DNA of 55,325 nucleotides from Mariniblastus sp. (GCA_029251085.1 JAQXDZ010000043.1:1-55325); one strand, 5' to 3'; shown: positions 20,083 through 29,435, counted from the stretch's first letter. The notes: a model not told the origin generated them from the letters alone. Translations and numbers: made by a program.

Positions 20083-20528
20083 AATACTATCCTTATCGAT
20101 ACGGATCCGTTCCTCGATTTCCTAGCTGCTGGTGAAGTCAGCACGGGAAAACCTGAGGTTTAGTGATAAACTCTTCGGAAAAAATAAGCAAACGACCAAA
20201 TCAACAATGGAATCGCAATTGCCATTAAGTCCTCGTAATGGTTGATCGCTTAGAAATTTTTTTACTTTTCGATTAGATTCGTGAACTGCTCGTTAGTTTT
20301 GACACGGGTCAAATTGGCAAACCATTAATTCATAAACTCGTGTTGTTGCTCAAATAAGATCGCTCGTTGAGCGAAAATTGTTCGGGTGAAAGTGAGGCTG
20401 GGCTTCATCCTTCGCCGTAGTTTCCCTTATATATTTTGAAAATGTTTTAAAACTAGAGTCTGCAGAAGCAATCTTTTGCGTGCTTATGCTAGGTAGGAAA
20501 TTCAAACTTCACGTTTTAAGAGACCGTT
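20083..20528. promoter_or_regulatory. Divergent promoter region between gltB and the thioredoxin-like gene
   Basis: This 446-base AT-rich gap separates two diverging genes and must hold promoters for both. I see no gene in it. An inverted repeat TTGAC-N4-GTCAA at 20299-20312 is a possible operator, and its left half also resembles a -35 box on the plus strand. No recognisable riboswitch is visible, and no regulator can be named from sequence. Confidence 0.35.
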
Positions 20529-21590
20529 ATGCCCCCTTCTCCAACGATTTTGTATAAGGCATCCACCGGGATGCTATTGATAATTTGCTTGACTGCAATG
20601 ATTGCCGTCAATCCTTGCTACGCTCAGAGTAAATCAGCAATTCCGAGCGGAATTGCTTGGCATGGTGTCCTCACCGACGGCCTTGCTGATGCTAAGGCGA
20701 CGAATCGACCTATCATGTTATTGTCTGCTGCTCCGCAGTGTGCCGGAGTACCGGGGATGTGGTGACCAGGAAAGCAAAATATGGACAGGAGTTTCCTGTC
20801 TAACGACCAAGTTATCGAAGCCTCTCGGAATTTCGTTTGCATACGACTCGCGACCTATGAGGACGAAGCTGAAGCAGAGTTTTTGCGTACTGTTTATGTT
20901 GGCAGGACCGGTGATCTTGAGAATACAGTTTTTGTCTTAATGACTCCCGACACAAAAGAAAACCTTTGTCGACCCGGGCGAAGTCCCGATTTTGCCTTTC
21001 GATCACCAAGTAGTCTTGCTGCACAGATGAATAAAATTGCCAAGCAATACAAAGCGTCGGTGGAAATCACGAATCCGATTCTTCCTCAATTAAAGGATGT
21101 GCGGTTGGGTTTAAATGTTAGCTCCTGCGACGGCTTACCGTCTGTAGTCTGCGTGGCCGATGAGAAAAATCCGGCAGACTTTATGCAGAACGTACTCGCT
21201 CCCTTGGCGTATTCAACAGAATTAGCTGGGAAATTTATCTACTCAACCACAACCGATGCATCGATGCTCAAGTCCGTCCAAGATTACTCCGGGCAGCCCG
21301 GTATTCTATTGATTGAGCCAGGTGAATATGGTTTGGATGGGAAATTGGTGAAATACTTTAGCCCATCAACAAAAGCGAGTGTAATTGAAAAGGCATTAAC
21401 AAAGTACGCTAACGCCGCAGGGAAAATCACCAAAAATCACTCGTCTCATGTTCGAACAGGCAGGAGAGAGGGCAAGGTGTGGAAAACGGAAATTCCGGTT
21501 GAGGATCAGAACTCGTTGCAAGCGATGCAGCGTTCGAATCGTCCGTCAGGTCGCGGTGGTCCGGGCGGTAGAAGACCCGGTGGAAAATAG
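20529..21590 (+). CDS. Exported thioredoxin-like protein, probable selenoprotein (Sec79 at TGA 20763-20765)
   Basis: Two segments in one frame are separated by a single TGA at 20763-20765. Read through, they give 353 residues with a signal peptide (about 1-33, ending CYAQ) and a thioredoxin-7-like core. NRPIMLLSAAPQCAGVPGMW leads to U-PGK-QNMDRSFLS and ASRNFVCIRL, matching the family's W-C-x-x-C-x-x-M...F...NFV layout. TGA sits at the first redox Cys, and the second is Lys (U-P-G-K). A SECIS-like hairpin begins 16 bases after the TGA. The tail is Arg/Gly-rich (RPSGRGGPGGRRPGGK). An alternative is a nonsense mutation with restart at ATG 20781, which has AGGA upstream; that product would lack the signal peptide and active site. 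No sel genes are in the window. Confidence 0.8.
20782..20802 (+). promoter_or_regulatory. Bacterial SECIS-like hairpin
   Basis: GACAGGA (20784-20790) and TCCTGTC (20794-20800) form a perfect 7-bp stem around loop GTT. A G-U and a U-A pair extend it to 9 bp (20782-20802). The loop begins with G and lies 25 nt after the TGA. This fits the published description of bacterial SECIS elements: a G in the first loop positions, and a UGA-to-loop distance of roughly 16-37 nt. It would bind SelB and direct Sec insertion at 20763. Confidence 0.75.
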
Positions 21591-21614
21591 GTGTTGCTCG
21601 TCGCTCCACAAATC

Positions 21615-21646
21615 AAGGGTGCCTTTTGCTAGGCACCCTTTTTTAT
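21615..21646 (+). terminator. Intrinsic terminator after the thioredoxin-like gene
   Basis: AAGGGTGCC (21615-21623) pairs with GGCACCCTT (21632-21640) around an 8-base loop, followed by a T-run to about 21644. It lies 25 bases after the stop at 21590. A functional terminator at the end of the second segment suggests that the whole 20529-21590 unit is one maintained gene. Confidence 0.85.
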
Positions 21647-21817
21647 TTTCATAGGCAACCAAGATCTGCGAACGCAATTAATCTATTGTGTTTTGCAATC
21701 GATTTCACCGTGATGCAAGATAGAATTCTTCTGCCAAATTTTACGCGACAAGCCAGTGTTGAGGATCTCAAGTTCTGACGCGGAAGCCATTTCGACTCCG
21801 TCTCCAAATTCTTGAAA

Positions 21818-22303
21818 TTAAACTGCAGCAACTTTCCCGGTCAAAGACAACATTTCACTGCAATAATCCAAATATCGCCGAAGTTCAAAACGAGTTAATG
21901 TTAACTCAGGTGATTCACCAGTCTTGGGGTGTTGAGTCGCTTTGGATACGCGATGTGGATCTTTCGTCAACTGATGCATATCGATTACGTGGGCGATCGA
22001 TCTCAATTCGTGAAGAGTTTTTAACGCCCTTACTCTTTTGTATCTCACTTCAACGGACAGCAAAAAAAAGATTGCGGCCCCGGTAAGAACAGCATCATTC
22101 AGTCCCGCGTCCTTTAGCGTCACAACTGATTCCAAATTCAATGGTTGGTTGAGATCCGATCGAAAATAAAAGAACGGAATTATTGAGCAAACAAAAATGA
22201 TGGTACAAAACGCCCAAGTCAAATAGCGGATCCAAATCACTGGCTCCCCAATCCATTCAGCGCGATTTTCCATGTTTTTGAGATAAACGACAGTTGTCCG
22301 CAT
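21818..22303 (-). CDS. Small membrane protein of unknown function
   Basis: This 161-residue protein has two membrane helices, about residues 28-48 (TWAFCTIIFVCSIIPFFYF) and 71-88 (AVLTGAAIFFLLSVEV). A cytosolic-looking helical tail follows, with HELRSIAHVIDMHQLTKDP and a C-terminal RFELRRYLDYCSEML. The look is of a conserved family rather than a chance frame, but I cannot name it or assign a role. ATG 22303 is the first start; a second Met at residue 11 is also possible. It has no close operon partner. Confidence 0.65.
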   Translation of the reverse strand: MRTTVVYLKNMENRAEWIGEPVIWIRYLTWAFCTIIFVCSIIPFFYFRSDLNQPLNLESVVTLKDAGLNDAVLTGAAIFFLLSVEVRYKRVRALKTLHELRSIAHVIDMHQLTKDPHRVSKATQHPKTGESPELTLTRFELRRYLDYCSEMLSLTGKVAAV

Positions 22304-22455
22304 ACTCTATTTAAACCAGAATCAGGGAACCGTTCTTAAATTCGCATATTTAATTTTTCGATCGTTTCAACAATCAGTCTAGGCTGAAGTGTGTCGAGAG
22401 ACATGTGGTTTAAACCTTGAATGGGTATTTTCAATTTTCCAGAATGACAACTGGC

Positions 22456-23121
22456 TTAGGGTAAGTGCGTTCCACATGAATTGGTGTTCAAGTACGATCG
22501 AATGTGGTTTTGGAGGACTGAAATTGCCGTAACGTTTTTACCGCCGCGGGGAACAACAAGATCCGCAAGCTTTTTTCCTGGTGCGAGAAATTCGTGAAAC
22601 ATTGGTCGCACGGTTTTATGGTATTGCTGCAGAACAGATTCAAGCGTTCTGCCCCGCTCATTGATATCCCTGACGAGGCGCCGGGATAGGCAAACGTCTA
22701 AATCGACATCGACAAATATTTTTAGATCTAACAGATTTCGCACTTCGGCATTGTGAAGAATTAGAATCCCTTCGATTAAAATTACTTTTGCCGGTTTAAA
22801 ATTTGTGACTTCCTCGCTTCGATTGTGTTGTGAATAGTCGTATTGAGGAACATTAACGCTTTTCCCAGAAGCCAACTCGGTTAGATGTTGGAATAGGAGA
22901 TCATGCTCGAAAGCATCGGGGTGGTCATAATTAACAATCTCGCGTTCGGCGAACGTCAGTCCGTCCCTACAACGATAGTAGCAATCCTCGTTAATAATTT
23001 TAACTTGGTTAGTCCCAAATTCTTCATTGATCAAATGGCAAAGTTGGGAAGCCAATAAGCTTTTGCCGGATCCCGAAGCACCCGCGATTCCGATAAATAA
23101 AGGTTTTTCTATTACTTCCAT
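22456..23121 (-). CDS. udk: Uridine kinase
   Basis: This 221-residue P-loop kinase has Walker A GIAGASGSGKS near residues 11-21. It continues with the uridine kinase/phosphoribulokinase landmarks EDCYYRC, NYDHPDAFEHDLL and VILIEGILIL, then an arginine-rich lid (RRLVRDINERGR). It phosphorylates uridine and cytidine in pyrimidine salvage, using ATP or GTP. The order and spacing of these motifs favour Udk over phosphoribulokinase, and length matches (about 210-220). It is a single cytosolic gene on the minus strand. Confidence 0.92.
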   Translation of the reverse strand: MEVIEKPLFIGIAGASGSGKSLLASQLCHLINEEFGTNQVKIINEDCYYRCRDGLTFAEREIVNYDHPDAFEHDLLFQHLTELASGKSVNVPQYDYSQHNRSEEVTNFKPAKVILIEGILILHNAEVRNLLDLKIFVDVDLDVCLSRRLVRDINERGRTLESVLQQYHKTVRPMFHEFLAPGKKLADLVVPRGGKNVTAISVLQNHIRSYLNTNSCGTHLP

Positions 23122-23260
23122 GTTGTCTTAAAACTAACATTGCTTGAGGGTGTTTAAACACTTGTAAATCTTACACGCCAGCGGTTTCGGGAATTAGCCT
23201 TGTCAGCAATTTTTTAGTTCGCTAATCTTTTGCCCCATGCTTCTTTTCTAAGGAATCGCT

Positions 23261-24031
23261 GTGAAAGCAACCACCGTTCTTTTCCCGCTGTTTTGCTTGT
23301 TTTTAACTACTGCCGCATGTTTTGGCCAGACTTCGATGGAAATTGGTAGTTCCGAGATAATCGTTGAAGAGCAACCGAGTATTTGGAGTGGCTCCTTCGC
23401 TGCCGGGCTCAACGGCAAGTCTGGGAATAGCCAAAGCGTGGACATGAACCTGGAAATGAATTGGGTTCGCGAGACAGACTTTAGCAAGACAGACCTTCTC
23501 GCTAATTACTTTTACAGCACCAATCAAATAGCCACCGTGACAGACCGCTTTTTTGGACAGGCACGACAGGAACGAAAGATTCGAGAGGGTCGTTTAAGTG
23601 CATTTGCTCAAACGGCAGTTAATTGGGATCGTTTCAAAAATTATGACTACAGGATTGCATTGCATTCAGGTTTGTCTTACGAATTCATCAAAGAAGATGA
23701 CCGTCTCTTCACAACGCGACTTGGTGCTGGTGCCTCAAAAGAGGTAGGAGCCGTCATTGATGACTGGATTCCTGAACTTCAATTGGGAGCCGACTGGGAA
23801 CGGAAACTTACTGACACCGTTAAAACTTACTGCACTGTCGATTACTATCCCAGTTTTAAAAATTTCGATGAATACCGTGTCAATACAAACGCGGGACTTG
23901 AATTCCTGATTGACTGGGAAAAAGATATTAACTTCCGGATTTTTGCCTTTAACCGCTACGATAACACTCCACCGGCAGGCAATGTATCCAGCGATCTCGA
24001 TTACGGATTCGCTTTGGCTTTTGATTTCTAG
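23261..24031 (+). CDS. DUF481 family outer-membrane beta-barrel protein
   Basis: The start is GTG 23261 with AAGGA at 23249-23253. The 256-residue product has a signal peptide (about 1-22, ending ACFG), a short linker, and then repeated amphipathic strands with aromatic ends. Examples are WSGSFAAGLNGKSGNSQS, the canonical opening of DUF481, and the terminal YGFALAFDF ending in Phe as outer-membrane barrels do. The protein probably sits in the outer membrane. DUF481 proteins are induced by salt stress in some bacteria, but the function is unknown. It stands alone and is convergent with the beta-propeller gene downstream. Confidence 0.85.
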   Translation: MKATTVLFPLFCLFLTTAACFGQTSMEIGSSEIIVEEQPSIWSGSFAAGLNGKSGNSQSVDMNLEMNWVRETDFSKTDLLANYFYSTNQIATVTDRFFGQARQERKIREGRLSAFAQTAVNWDRFKNYDYRIALHSGLSYEFIKEDDRLFTTRLGAGASKEVGAVIDDWIPELQLGADWERKLTDTVKTYCTVDYYPSFKNFDEYRVNTNAGLEFLIDWEKDINFRIFAFNRYDNTPPAGNVSSDLDYGFALAFDF

Positions 24032-24065
24032 ACCAATAGCATGTTACAGCCATTGAAATAGCCGG

Positions 24066-25322
24066 CTAGTTTTGCGGCTTTCCTTTGAGGCAATACAGTT
24101 TAGAAATGCTCCGAAGAATTAGCCTATCACCGGCGACTGCCGGAGAAGCTTTGAAGCCATCGCCTAACTTGGTTTCTTCGACCAGCTCATAATCGCCACC
24201 TGGTTGAAAAGCATATATTTGCCCTTTTTCGCTGAAAGCGAAGATGTGCTCGCCATCAAATATTGGCGACGCAGCGAATGTCGTTTTTATTCTTTCTTGC
24301 CATAAGATGTTTCCGTCTTCAGCACGAACACAACTCGCAATTCCCTTGTCGTTAAACATAAACAAATTACCGTTGACTAAGATGGGTGAAGGACGTCGGG
24401 TCACATTTTTGCTGATGGTCCAGTCGATATTGGTCTTTGTGATATCTCCCTTTCCTTGCGGATTTACTGCGTCCATCCGCCCCATGCCATTGGTCAAAAT
24501 GACGAGTCCATCCTGGGTGAGGATAGGCCTTGCCGATGCATTCATGCCGTCGTGATATACCGTCCACATCGGCTGCCCATTGCGTGGGTCATAGGCGACC
24601 GTTGCGCTGGCGGAAGGATAAATCAGCATCGGCTTACCTGCTATTTCAAACACACTCGCTGTGCCATAGGCTTTTTTCCAATCACCGTTATCCGTTCCGT
24701 ATTTAAGATTGCGATCGGTCTTCCAAGCAGTTTCGCCTGTCTCTTTGTTGAACGCGACCACATATTGTTTATCAGAACCGTCATAGGCAACGATCAAGTT
24801 ATCGCCGTACAAAATTGGCGACGATCCAGGTCCGCGAAAATGATCGCATTCAAAATCCTCGCGATTCCAAATGGTGTCTCCGGTGTCGGTGTCTAGGCAA
24901 ACCGTCCCGTAGCTTCCGAAGTGGAGATAAACCCGCCCGGCCTCTATGGCCGGTGTGCAACTTGCATAACTATTGGTGGCGTGCCGGAACCGGGGGTTTT
25001 CGTTCTGATATATAAGTTTGTCATGTATCACTTTGCCGGACTTGAGATCGACACATATGCCGAACATCTTTTTGCCGTCCTCAGTGGCAGACGTCAACCA
25101 TATCTGCTCACCCCAAATAACGGGCGACGACCAACCTCGCCCATGGATTGGAGTTTGCCAGGAGACGTTTGCCTGGTCGCCCAAATCGGTCGGCAAAGTA
25201 ATTCCTAATGCGACACCGTCACCAGTGGGACCGCGAAATTCTGGCCAATTTTCCTGGCCAATTAGCGAATTCACAAACACCAAAAAATAGATAACAGTAA
25301 ATAATAGATTGGAAAACTGCAC
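24066..25322 (-). CDS. Exported PQQ-like beta-propeller protein (BamB-like fold)
   Basis: From GTG 25322, which has AAAGGA seven bases upstream, the protein is 418 residues with a signal peptide ending near SLIGQENW. The earlier GTG 25346 lacks such a site. The rest is an eight-bladed propeller with quinoprotein-type repeats: WPEFRGPTGDG, VCLDTDTGDTIWN, VAFNKETGETAWKTDRN and YAFQPGGDY. There is no PQQ-dependent dehydrogenase catalytic motif, so a structural or scaffold role is likelier than dehydrogenase activity. These proteins are abundant in planctomycetes and their role is mostly unknown. Confidence 0.85.
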   Translation of the reverse strand: MQFSNLLFTVIYFLVFVNSLIGQENWPEFRGPTGDGVALGITLPTDLGDQANVSWQTPIHGRGWSSPVIWGEQIWLTSATEDGKKMFGICVDLKSGKVIHDKLIYQNENPRFRHATNSYASCTPAIEAGRVYLHFGSYGTVCLDTDTGDTIWNREDFECDHFRGPGSSPILYGDNLIVAYDGSDKQYVVAFNKETGETAWKTDRNLKYGTDNGDWKKAYGTASVFEIAGKPMLIYPSASATVAYDPRNGQPMWTVYHDGMNASARPILTQDGLVILTNGMGRMDAVNPQGKGDITKTNIDWTISKNVTRRPSPILVNGNLFMFNDKGIASCVRAEDGNILWQERIKTTFAASPIFDGEHIFAFSEKGQIYAFQPGGDYELVEETKLGDGFKASPAVAGDRLILRSISKLYCLKGKPQN

Positions 25323-25581
25323 GTTTAATTCCTTTGCGGCTATCACTCATCCACCTAATCAAATTGTTGGATACTCCTAACAAGCGTTCCAATTTCAATG
25401 AACAGGGTAGCGAAATACATGCGCAATAGGAACGTTATGTCGCGATCAACCGCAGCATCGATATCTTGTTGCGCTACAAACAATAGACCAAATCTAAGAT
25501 TGGATTCAACAAGAAAATGCCATCCCTTTAAAGCAAATAAAGAGAAAATGACGAATCAATTTTGCCTATTCACGGTCTGAA

Positions 25582-26961
25582 TTAGAGAGTGAATGTCAGA
25601 CCAAGAACAATTGAGTTTTGAACGACATCCCGATCACTCATACTCGTAAGCCCAATCAGTGGAGCGAACCCAGTACTACGAACGTATTCGAGACTGATTA
25701 GTGAATTGCGAGAGGGTTCAACGCGATAACCGAGGACTAGCTGACGATTAAATTCAAATTCCGTTCCTGGCGGACCTTGTATCCCCTCGCTCCATGATAA
25801 AGACCAGCGAGCAGGCATCGAGATAAAGTAGGAATCAAATGCAGCCTCTGCGCTATAGGCGATCACGTCATGATCGGTTACCGGCCAGGCATTAACTGTT
25901 CGCACATACTCAACTCCGAGGTGCAAGCGGTTAATTCGCATTCTGGCATTCACGTCCCAAGCTCCATTCGGATCTCCAAAGAGTGTCGGATCGAGATGTT
26001 CGGGAACGTCGGCGTCATAAATCGTGCCATACAGGTAACCACCACCTAGCTTCAGTTCTCCATCCCGCCTTGCCAAGGGCATTCTCAAGAGAAGATTCGC
26101 GGCAAAATTGTTGACGTCACCGGTCGCTTTCGAATCGACCACACGGACACCCCGCCCACCGCTTAGCCCAGCGAAGGTCGCGCTAACAATACCGTTGTCG
26201 AAACCAATTCCGCCACCTTCGCCCAACGCACCGAAATAGTGCCATGGTATGGACTGAGAGAATGGATTTAACGTTCCCATATCTCCAAAACCAACATTCT
26301 TTTTTCCTAAGTAACCGTACCATGACGATCGTGAGAAGTCACCGAACACTACGTAAGCCTGCCGAACTTGGTAACTCCCTTGCTTGGGATTATCAAAAGA
26401 AAAAACATCAGAGAAAAGGGTTTCTACATATCCATGAGCTCTCGAGCCAAAACTTACGCTCGTGGCCAAGTTGGCTTGCAACATCCTGAAATCAGAGGCG
26501 TAATTACCTTCAAAGTCGGTGGGGAACCTCCCCAGATAAGGAAATTTTCCAGCATCGTTCGTTTTGCCATAAATCGCAGATGCTCGTAATTGAGCGCCGA
26601 GAGTCATGTTGGTCTGACCGGAACTATTCAACGAATGTTCGAGTAGCAAAATCTCTTTGTTTGACTGCCGATTTTGAAAATCAAGCATCTCCCGAGAATA
26701 ATCGGGGGCGAGCTGAATGAAGTTTCCGTCAATAACGTCAGAAAATTGACTACCGTCCTCAATGACAACTTCTCCCTCCATTCCCTCAGGGTACTCGATG
26801 ACCATGGAAGGGTCAGAGATTTCGAAAACACTCTCATCCTGTGCCAAAAGCAAGTTCGAAGTTACGGCCAATAAGACTGCGGTTGAGCAAACCAATAGGC
26901 TGAGTTTTGGAAAGGAATGAAAGCCTAAAAGCTTTGAAATCGCTGGTCTAATTAAAAACAT
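25582..26961 (-). CDS. Outer-membrane porin (LbtU-like beta-barrel)
   Basis: This 459-residue protein has a long signal peptide (about 1-40, ending LLLAQ), a short acidic periplasmic region, and a barrel of roughly 16-18 strands from about residue 110 to the end. The protein ends LGLTFTL, a hydrophobic C-terminal strand. Features such as AHGYVETLFSDVFSFDN, GYLGKKNVGFGDMGTLNPFS and a glycine-rich GGGIGFDNG resemble LbtU/OprP-like porins. The substrate is unknown. The gene stands alone on the minus strand. Confidence 0.7.
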   Translation of the reverse strand: MFLIRPAISKLLGFHSFPKLSLLVCSTAVLLAVTSNLLLAQDESVFEISDPSMVIEYPEGMEGEVVIEDGSQFSDVIDGNFIQLAPDYSREMLDFQNRQSNKEILLLEHSLNSSGQTNMTLGAQLRASAIYGKTNDAGKFPYLGRFPTDFEGNYASDFRMLQANLATSVSFGSRAHGYVETLFSDVFSFDNPKQGSYQVRQAYVVFGDFSRSSWYGYLGKKNVGFGDMGTLNPFSQSIPWHYFGALGEGGGIGFDNGIVSATFAGLSGGRGVRVVDSKATGDVNNFAANLLLRMPLARRDGELKLGGGYLYGTIYDADVPEHLDPTLFGDPNGAWDVNARMRINRLHLGVEYVRTVNAWPVTDHDVIAYSAEAAFDSYFISMPARWSLSWSEGIQGPPGTEFEFNRQLVLGYRVEPSRNSLISLEYVRSTGFAPLIGLTSMSDRDVVQNSIVLGLTFTL

Positions 26962-27072
26962 TCAGAGTAACCTTGATGAACTCAGGGAAACGTCAGGTAT
27001 CAAATCTTTAATTAGATGTTGTTTTTCTTTGAGTCAACTCGAATCTTCACAAAGAAGTTGCCTGCACTGCTG

Positions 27073-28179
27073 CTAGCTTCCTTTGGTCCCAATTTTCAAG
27101 ACATCACGGCAATACGTTAGGCTCCTTAACAGCTCTTTCATTTGAAATTCTGGATCATTCGCTCCCCCGGCGGCAACGGGTTCGCCTCTTCTGGCAAGCC
27201 GCAGGAACGCTTCGTAATCAACCGCCTTTACATTCGGATAGGCGGCCCAAAACTCATCCTTTTGAAAGTCAAACGGTTTGTTAAATCCTGAGATGATTTC
27301 CAACTGAAACGGCACGCCGGGACAAAGCTTTGCAAAGAGTTCGGTGTACTGCACCCAATCAACTAGGCCATCTCCAACAGCATTCCAGGCAACCCTGGCG
27401 CCGGTGTCGGTTAGCCATGCCGTAGAATCTCTTATACCGGAGCTAACTGCGTGAGGTCCAAGAATTTTTAAATTTTCAAGCGGATCCTCAAGTGTCCATG
27501 TGGCATTTCCGCTATCGATAGTTGCTCCAACAAATTCGGGACCGGCGGCCTCAATTAATGCGACCAATTCACGAGCTTGCATATCGCCGGCATGGTTTTC
27601 AACTGCAATTTTAACGTTGGCATCCAATGCAGCAGATTTGACTTTTTTTAGAACTTCTACGGTGCGGTCGATATGCTTTTGAATTCCACCTTCGGTCCGG
27701 CGATCTTTCTCACCACCCAAATAACATCGAAAAACTGGGGACCCAAGCTCTGAGGCAATTCGGATTCCTAACCGTAGGTGTTCCTCCGGGGTGCCCCATT
27801 TATCGTTCCACCGCCCGGCTGAAGGACAAATACTTCCGGTGCCCGCATGGAGGACTATTCCCAAATCTGAAGCCTTATTCGCGAGTTCACCGAGGTAATT
27901 CTTCTGGTGATTTTCATAAACATCCAAATCCGAAAGCAATAACGAGTCAACTTTTTGCTTTCCGGCAAAATCCAATAACTCGCTCGCATTCCACTTTAAC
28001 GCCCTTATCGAGAAATTATCAAAGCCAAGCGGAATTTTCCCGCACGGTTTAGTTTGAAGGGTACCGGCGGCCAGTGGTGTTGTTCCAATAGTCGCGAAAG
28101 AACAGAGGGCAGCACCAGTAGCTGCGATGAATTGACGTCGAGGCAGTTCCGTTAAGCGGGATTTAGGGCTCTTTGCCAT
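27073..28179 (-). CDS. Exported sugar phosphate isomerase/epimerase-like TIM-barrel protein
   Basis: From ATG 28179 the protein is 368 residues. It has a Tat-type signal (LPRRQFIAATGAALCSF) and then an AP endonuclease 2/xylose isomerase-like TIM barrel. Motifs include FDNFSIRALKW, KIAVENHAGDM (metal-binding Glu/His), GATIDSGNATW and FQLEIISGF. ATG 28194 would add five residues but has a weaker leader, while GGAG lies 9 bases before 28179. Tat export suggests that cofactor or metal is loaded before export. Planctomycetes have many such paralogues acting on unknown sugars or cyclitols. Confidence 0.85.
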   Translation of the reverse strand: MAKSPKSRLTELPRRQFIAATGAALCSFATIGTTPLAAGTLQTKPCGKIPLGFDNFSIRALKWNASELLDFAGKQKVDSLLLSDLDVYENHQKNYLGELANKASDLGIVLHAGTGSICPSAGRWNDKWGTPEEHLRLGIRIASELGSPVFRCYLGGEKDRRTEGGIQKHIDRTVEVLKKVKSAALDANVKIAVENHAGDMQARELVALIEAAGPEFVGATIDSGNATWTLEDPLENLKILGPHAVSSGIRDSTAWLTDTGARVAWNAVGDGLVDWVQYTELFAKLCPGVPFQLEIISGFNKPFDFQKDEFWAAYPNVKAVDYEAFLRLARRGEPVAAGGANDPEFQMKELLRSLTYCRDVLKIGTKGS

Positions 28180-28248
28180 CGCGGTTTTCTCCATTTTGCG
28201 TAAAAATCTTGGGAATGTCTTCTTTAGTCGTTCGACGATATCTGGTGG

Positions 28249-28782
28249 CTAGGGTGCAGTTTTGTCGCGTTCAATTGCTTCCATTATCATTCGTTTGGCT
28301 ACGTCTACCTGCTCTACACTTGTAATTTCTACCCATTTATCCGGTTCTAAGTCCTTGTAGTGCTGGAAAAAGTGCTCGATTTGTTGGATGGTAATTTCAG
28401 GCAAATCTGAATAGCTTTTTATATTTTCATAACGCCGAGTCAATTTGCTGGTCGGCACTGCGATTATTTTCTCATCCGGTCCCGCGTCATCTTTCATCAC
28501 AAGAACGCCCACCGGTCTGCAACTCATCACCGCCCCGGGCACAATTGCCCTGGTATTGCAGACAAGCACGTCGATCGGATCACCATCGAGTGAAAGTGTG
28601 TGTGGGACAAACCCATAGTTGCCTGGGTAAACCATCGGCGTATAGAGAAATCGATCAACAAACATTGTCCCGGAGGCTTTGTCGAGCTCGTACTTAATTG
28701 GCTGGCCGCCTACCGGGACCTCGACAATTACGTTGATATCTTCAGGCGGATTAGTGCCGATTGGAATGGAGTCAATTCGCAT
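28249..28782 (-). CDS. ppa: Inorganic pyrophosphatase (family I)
   Basis: This 177-residue soluble enzyme hydrolyses pyrophosphate to phosphate. Family motifs are intact: [20 protein letters not shown] at the N terminus, the signature DGDPIDVLV with three metal-binding Asp residues near 66-71, and [16 protein letters not shown]-terminal helix with [14 protein letters not shown] completes the family pattern. Length equals that of typical bacterial PPases (about 175). It lies 69 bases upstream of the isomerase-like gene and reads in the same direction, so the two may share a transcript. Confidence 0.97.
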   Translation of the reverse strand: MRIDSIPIGTNPPEDINVIVEVPVGGQPIKYELDKASGTMFVDRFLYTPMVYPGNYGFVPHTLSLDGDPIDVLVCNTRAIVPGAVMSCRPVGVLVMKDDAGPDEKIIAVPTSKLTRRYENIKSYSDLPEITIQQIEHFFQHYKDLEPDKWVEITSVEQVDVAKRMIMEAIERDKTAP

Positions 28783-28920
28783 CGATAGGTTTCCGGTTAA
28801 AAAAAGATAGCGGCGAAAATTAGTTTCAAATCGAAGGAATAACCTCGACGCGCTTAAACCCTAATTTTAATCACTGCATATTCAGACACCAGAGGGAGGA
28901 ACTGAGACGAAACCGCGCAT

Positions 28921-28949
28921 AAAAAAAGGGACGGCATTTAAGCCGTCCC
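28921..28949 (-). terminator. Intrinsic terminator for the 28974-29435 gene
   Basis: Read on the minus strand, GGGACGGC (28949-28942) pairs with GCCGTCCC (28935-28928) around a 6-base loop, and a 7-T run follows (28927-28921). It begins 25 bases after the stop codon. The stem is 8 bp, perfect and GC-rich, so this is a strong candidate. Confidence 0.92.
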
Positions 28950-28973
28950 CACTAATTCGTCATTGTAAAAATA

Positions 28974-29435
28974 TTACTTAGCGACTTCTTCTTTGTCCTT
29001 AAGAATGATCGCTGTGAGCCCGTCTGCGAGCTTTTTAACAGCCTCTTGAACGTTTTCTTCGCCGAGCCTCAAAACTTTAACAGTCTCCCAGCCCTTTCCT
29101 TCTTTTCCAGAAAGTGTCGTGCGAAACTCTTCGTAAATTTCAGTAGCCTGCTCGTGCTCTTCTTCATTTAAGCCGGTAATCTTGGGCTTCCTTCGCCAAT
29201 TCAATTGACATTGCCCTTTATAAACTTGGATCACGCTGCAGTGATTGCCAGCGGACGCGTAAAATGTTGCGTAGTCTGATTTACCGCGGGTCACGCTTGT
29301 GTATGTGCAAGTTAGATCGGTGTTTTCGACGATAAACTGCTCTAGCTCGACGTAGGCATTATAAGCCCTTGCACTCGGACACAGTCTTTCAGTTTCGCGA
29401 TCCCATTGTTCGCGTGTAATTTCTGTCGCAGCCAT
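28974..29435 (-). CDS. Unknown soluble protein (153 aa)
   Basis: I do not recognise the family. The 153-residue protein has no signal peptide or membrane segment. It starts with a helical, acidic stretch and then a beta-rich middle: LTCTYTSVTRG, YATFYASAGNHCSVIQVYKG and QCQLNWRRKPKI. It ends with a charged helix rich in Lys/Glu. The gene has its own strong terminator and ATG 29435 follows AAGGTG, so it is probably a well-expressed single-gene unit. Confidence 0.7.
   Translation of the reverse strand: MAATEITREQWDRETERLCPSARAYNAYVELEQFIVENTDLTCTYTSVTRGKSDYATFYASAGNHCSVIQVYKGQCQLNWRRKPKITGLNEEEHEQATEIYEEFRTTLSGKEGKGWETVKVLRLGEENVQEAVKKLADGLTAIILKDKEEVAK

Noticed and set aside
20781..21590. Separate gene starting at ATG 20781
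   Set aside because: It shares frame with the segment ending at the TGA, begins inside the thioredoxin fold and would lack a signal peptide and active site. Read-through with a SECIS explains both parts better, though restart stays possible.
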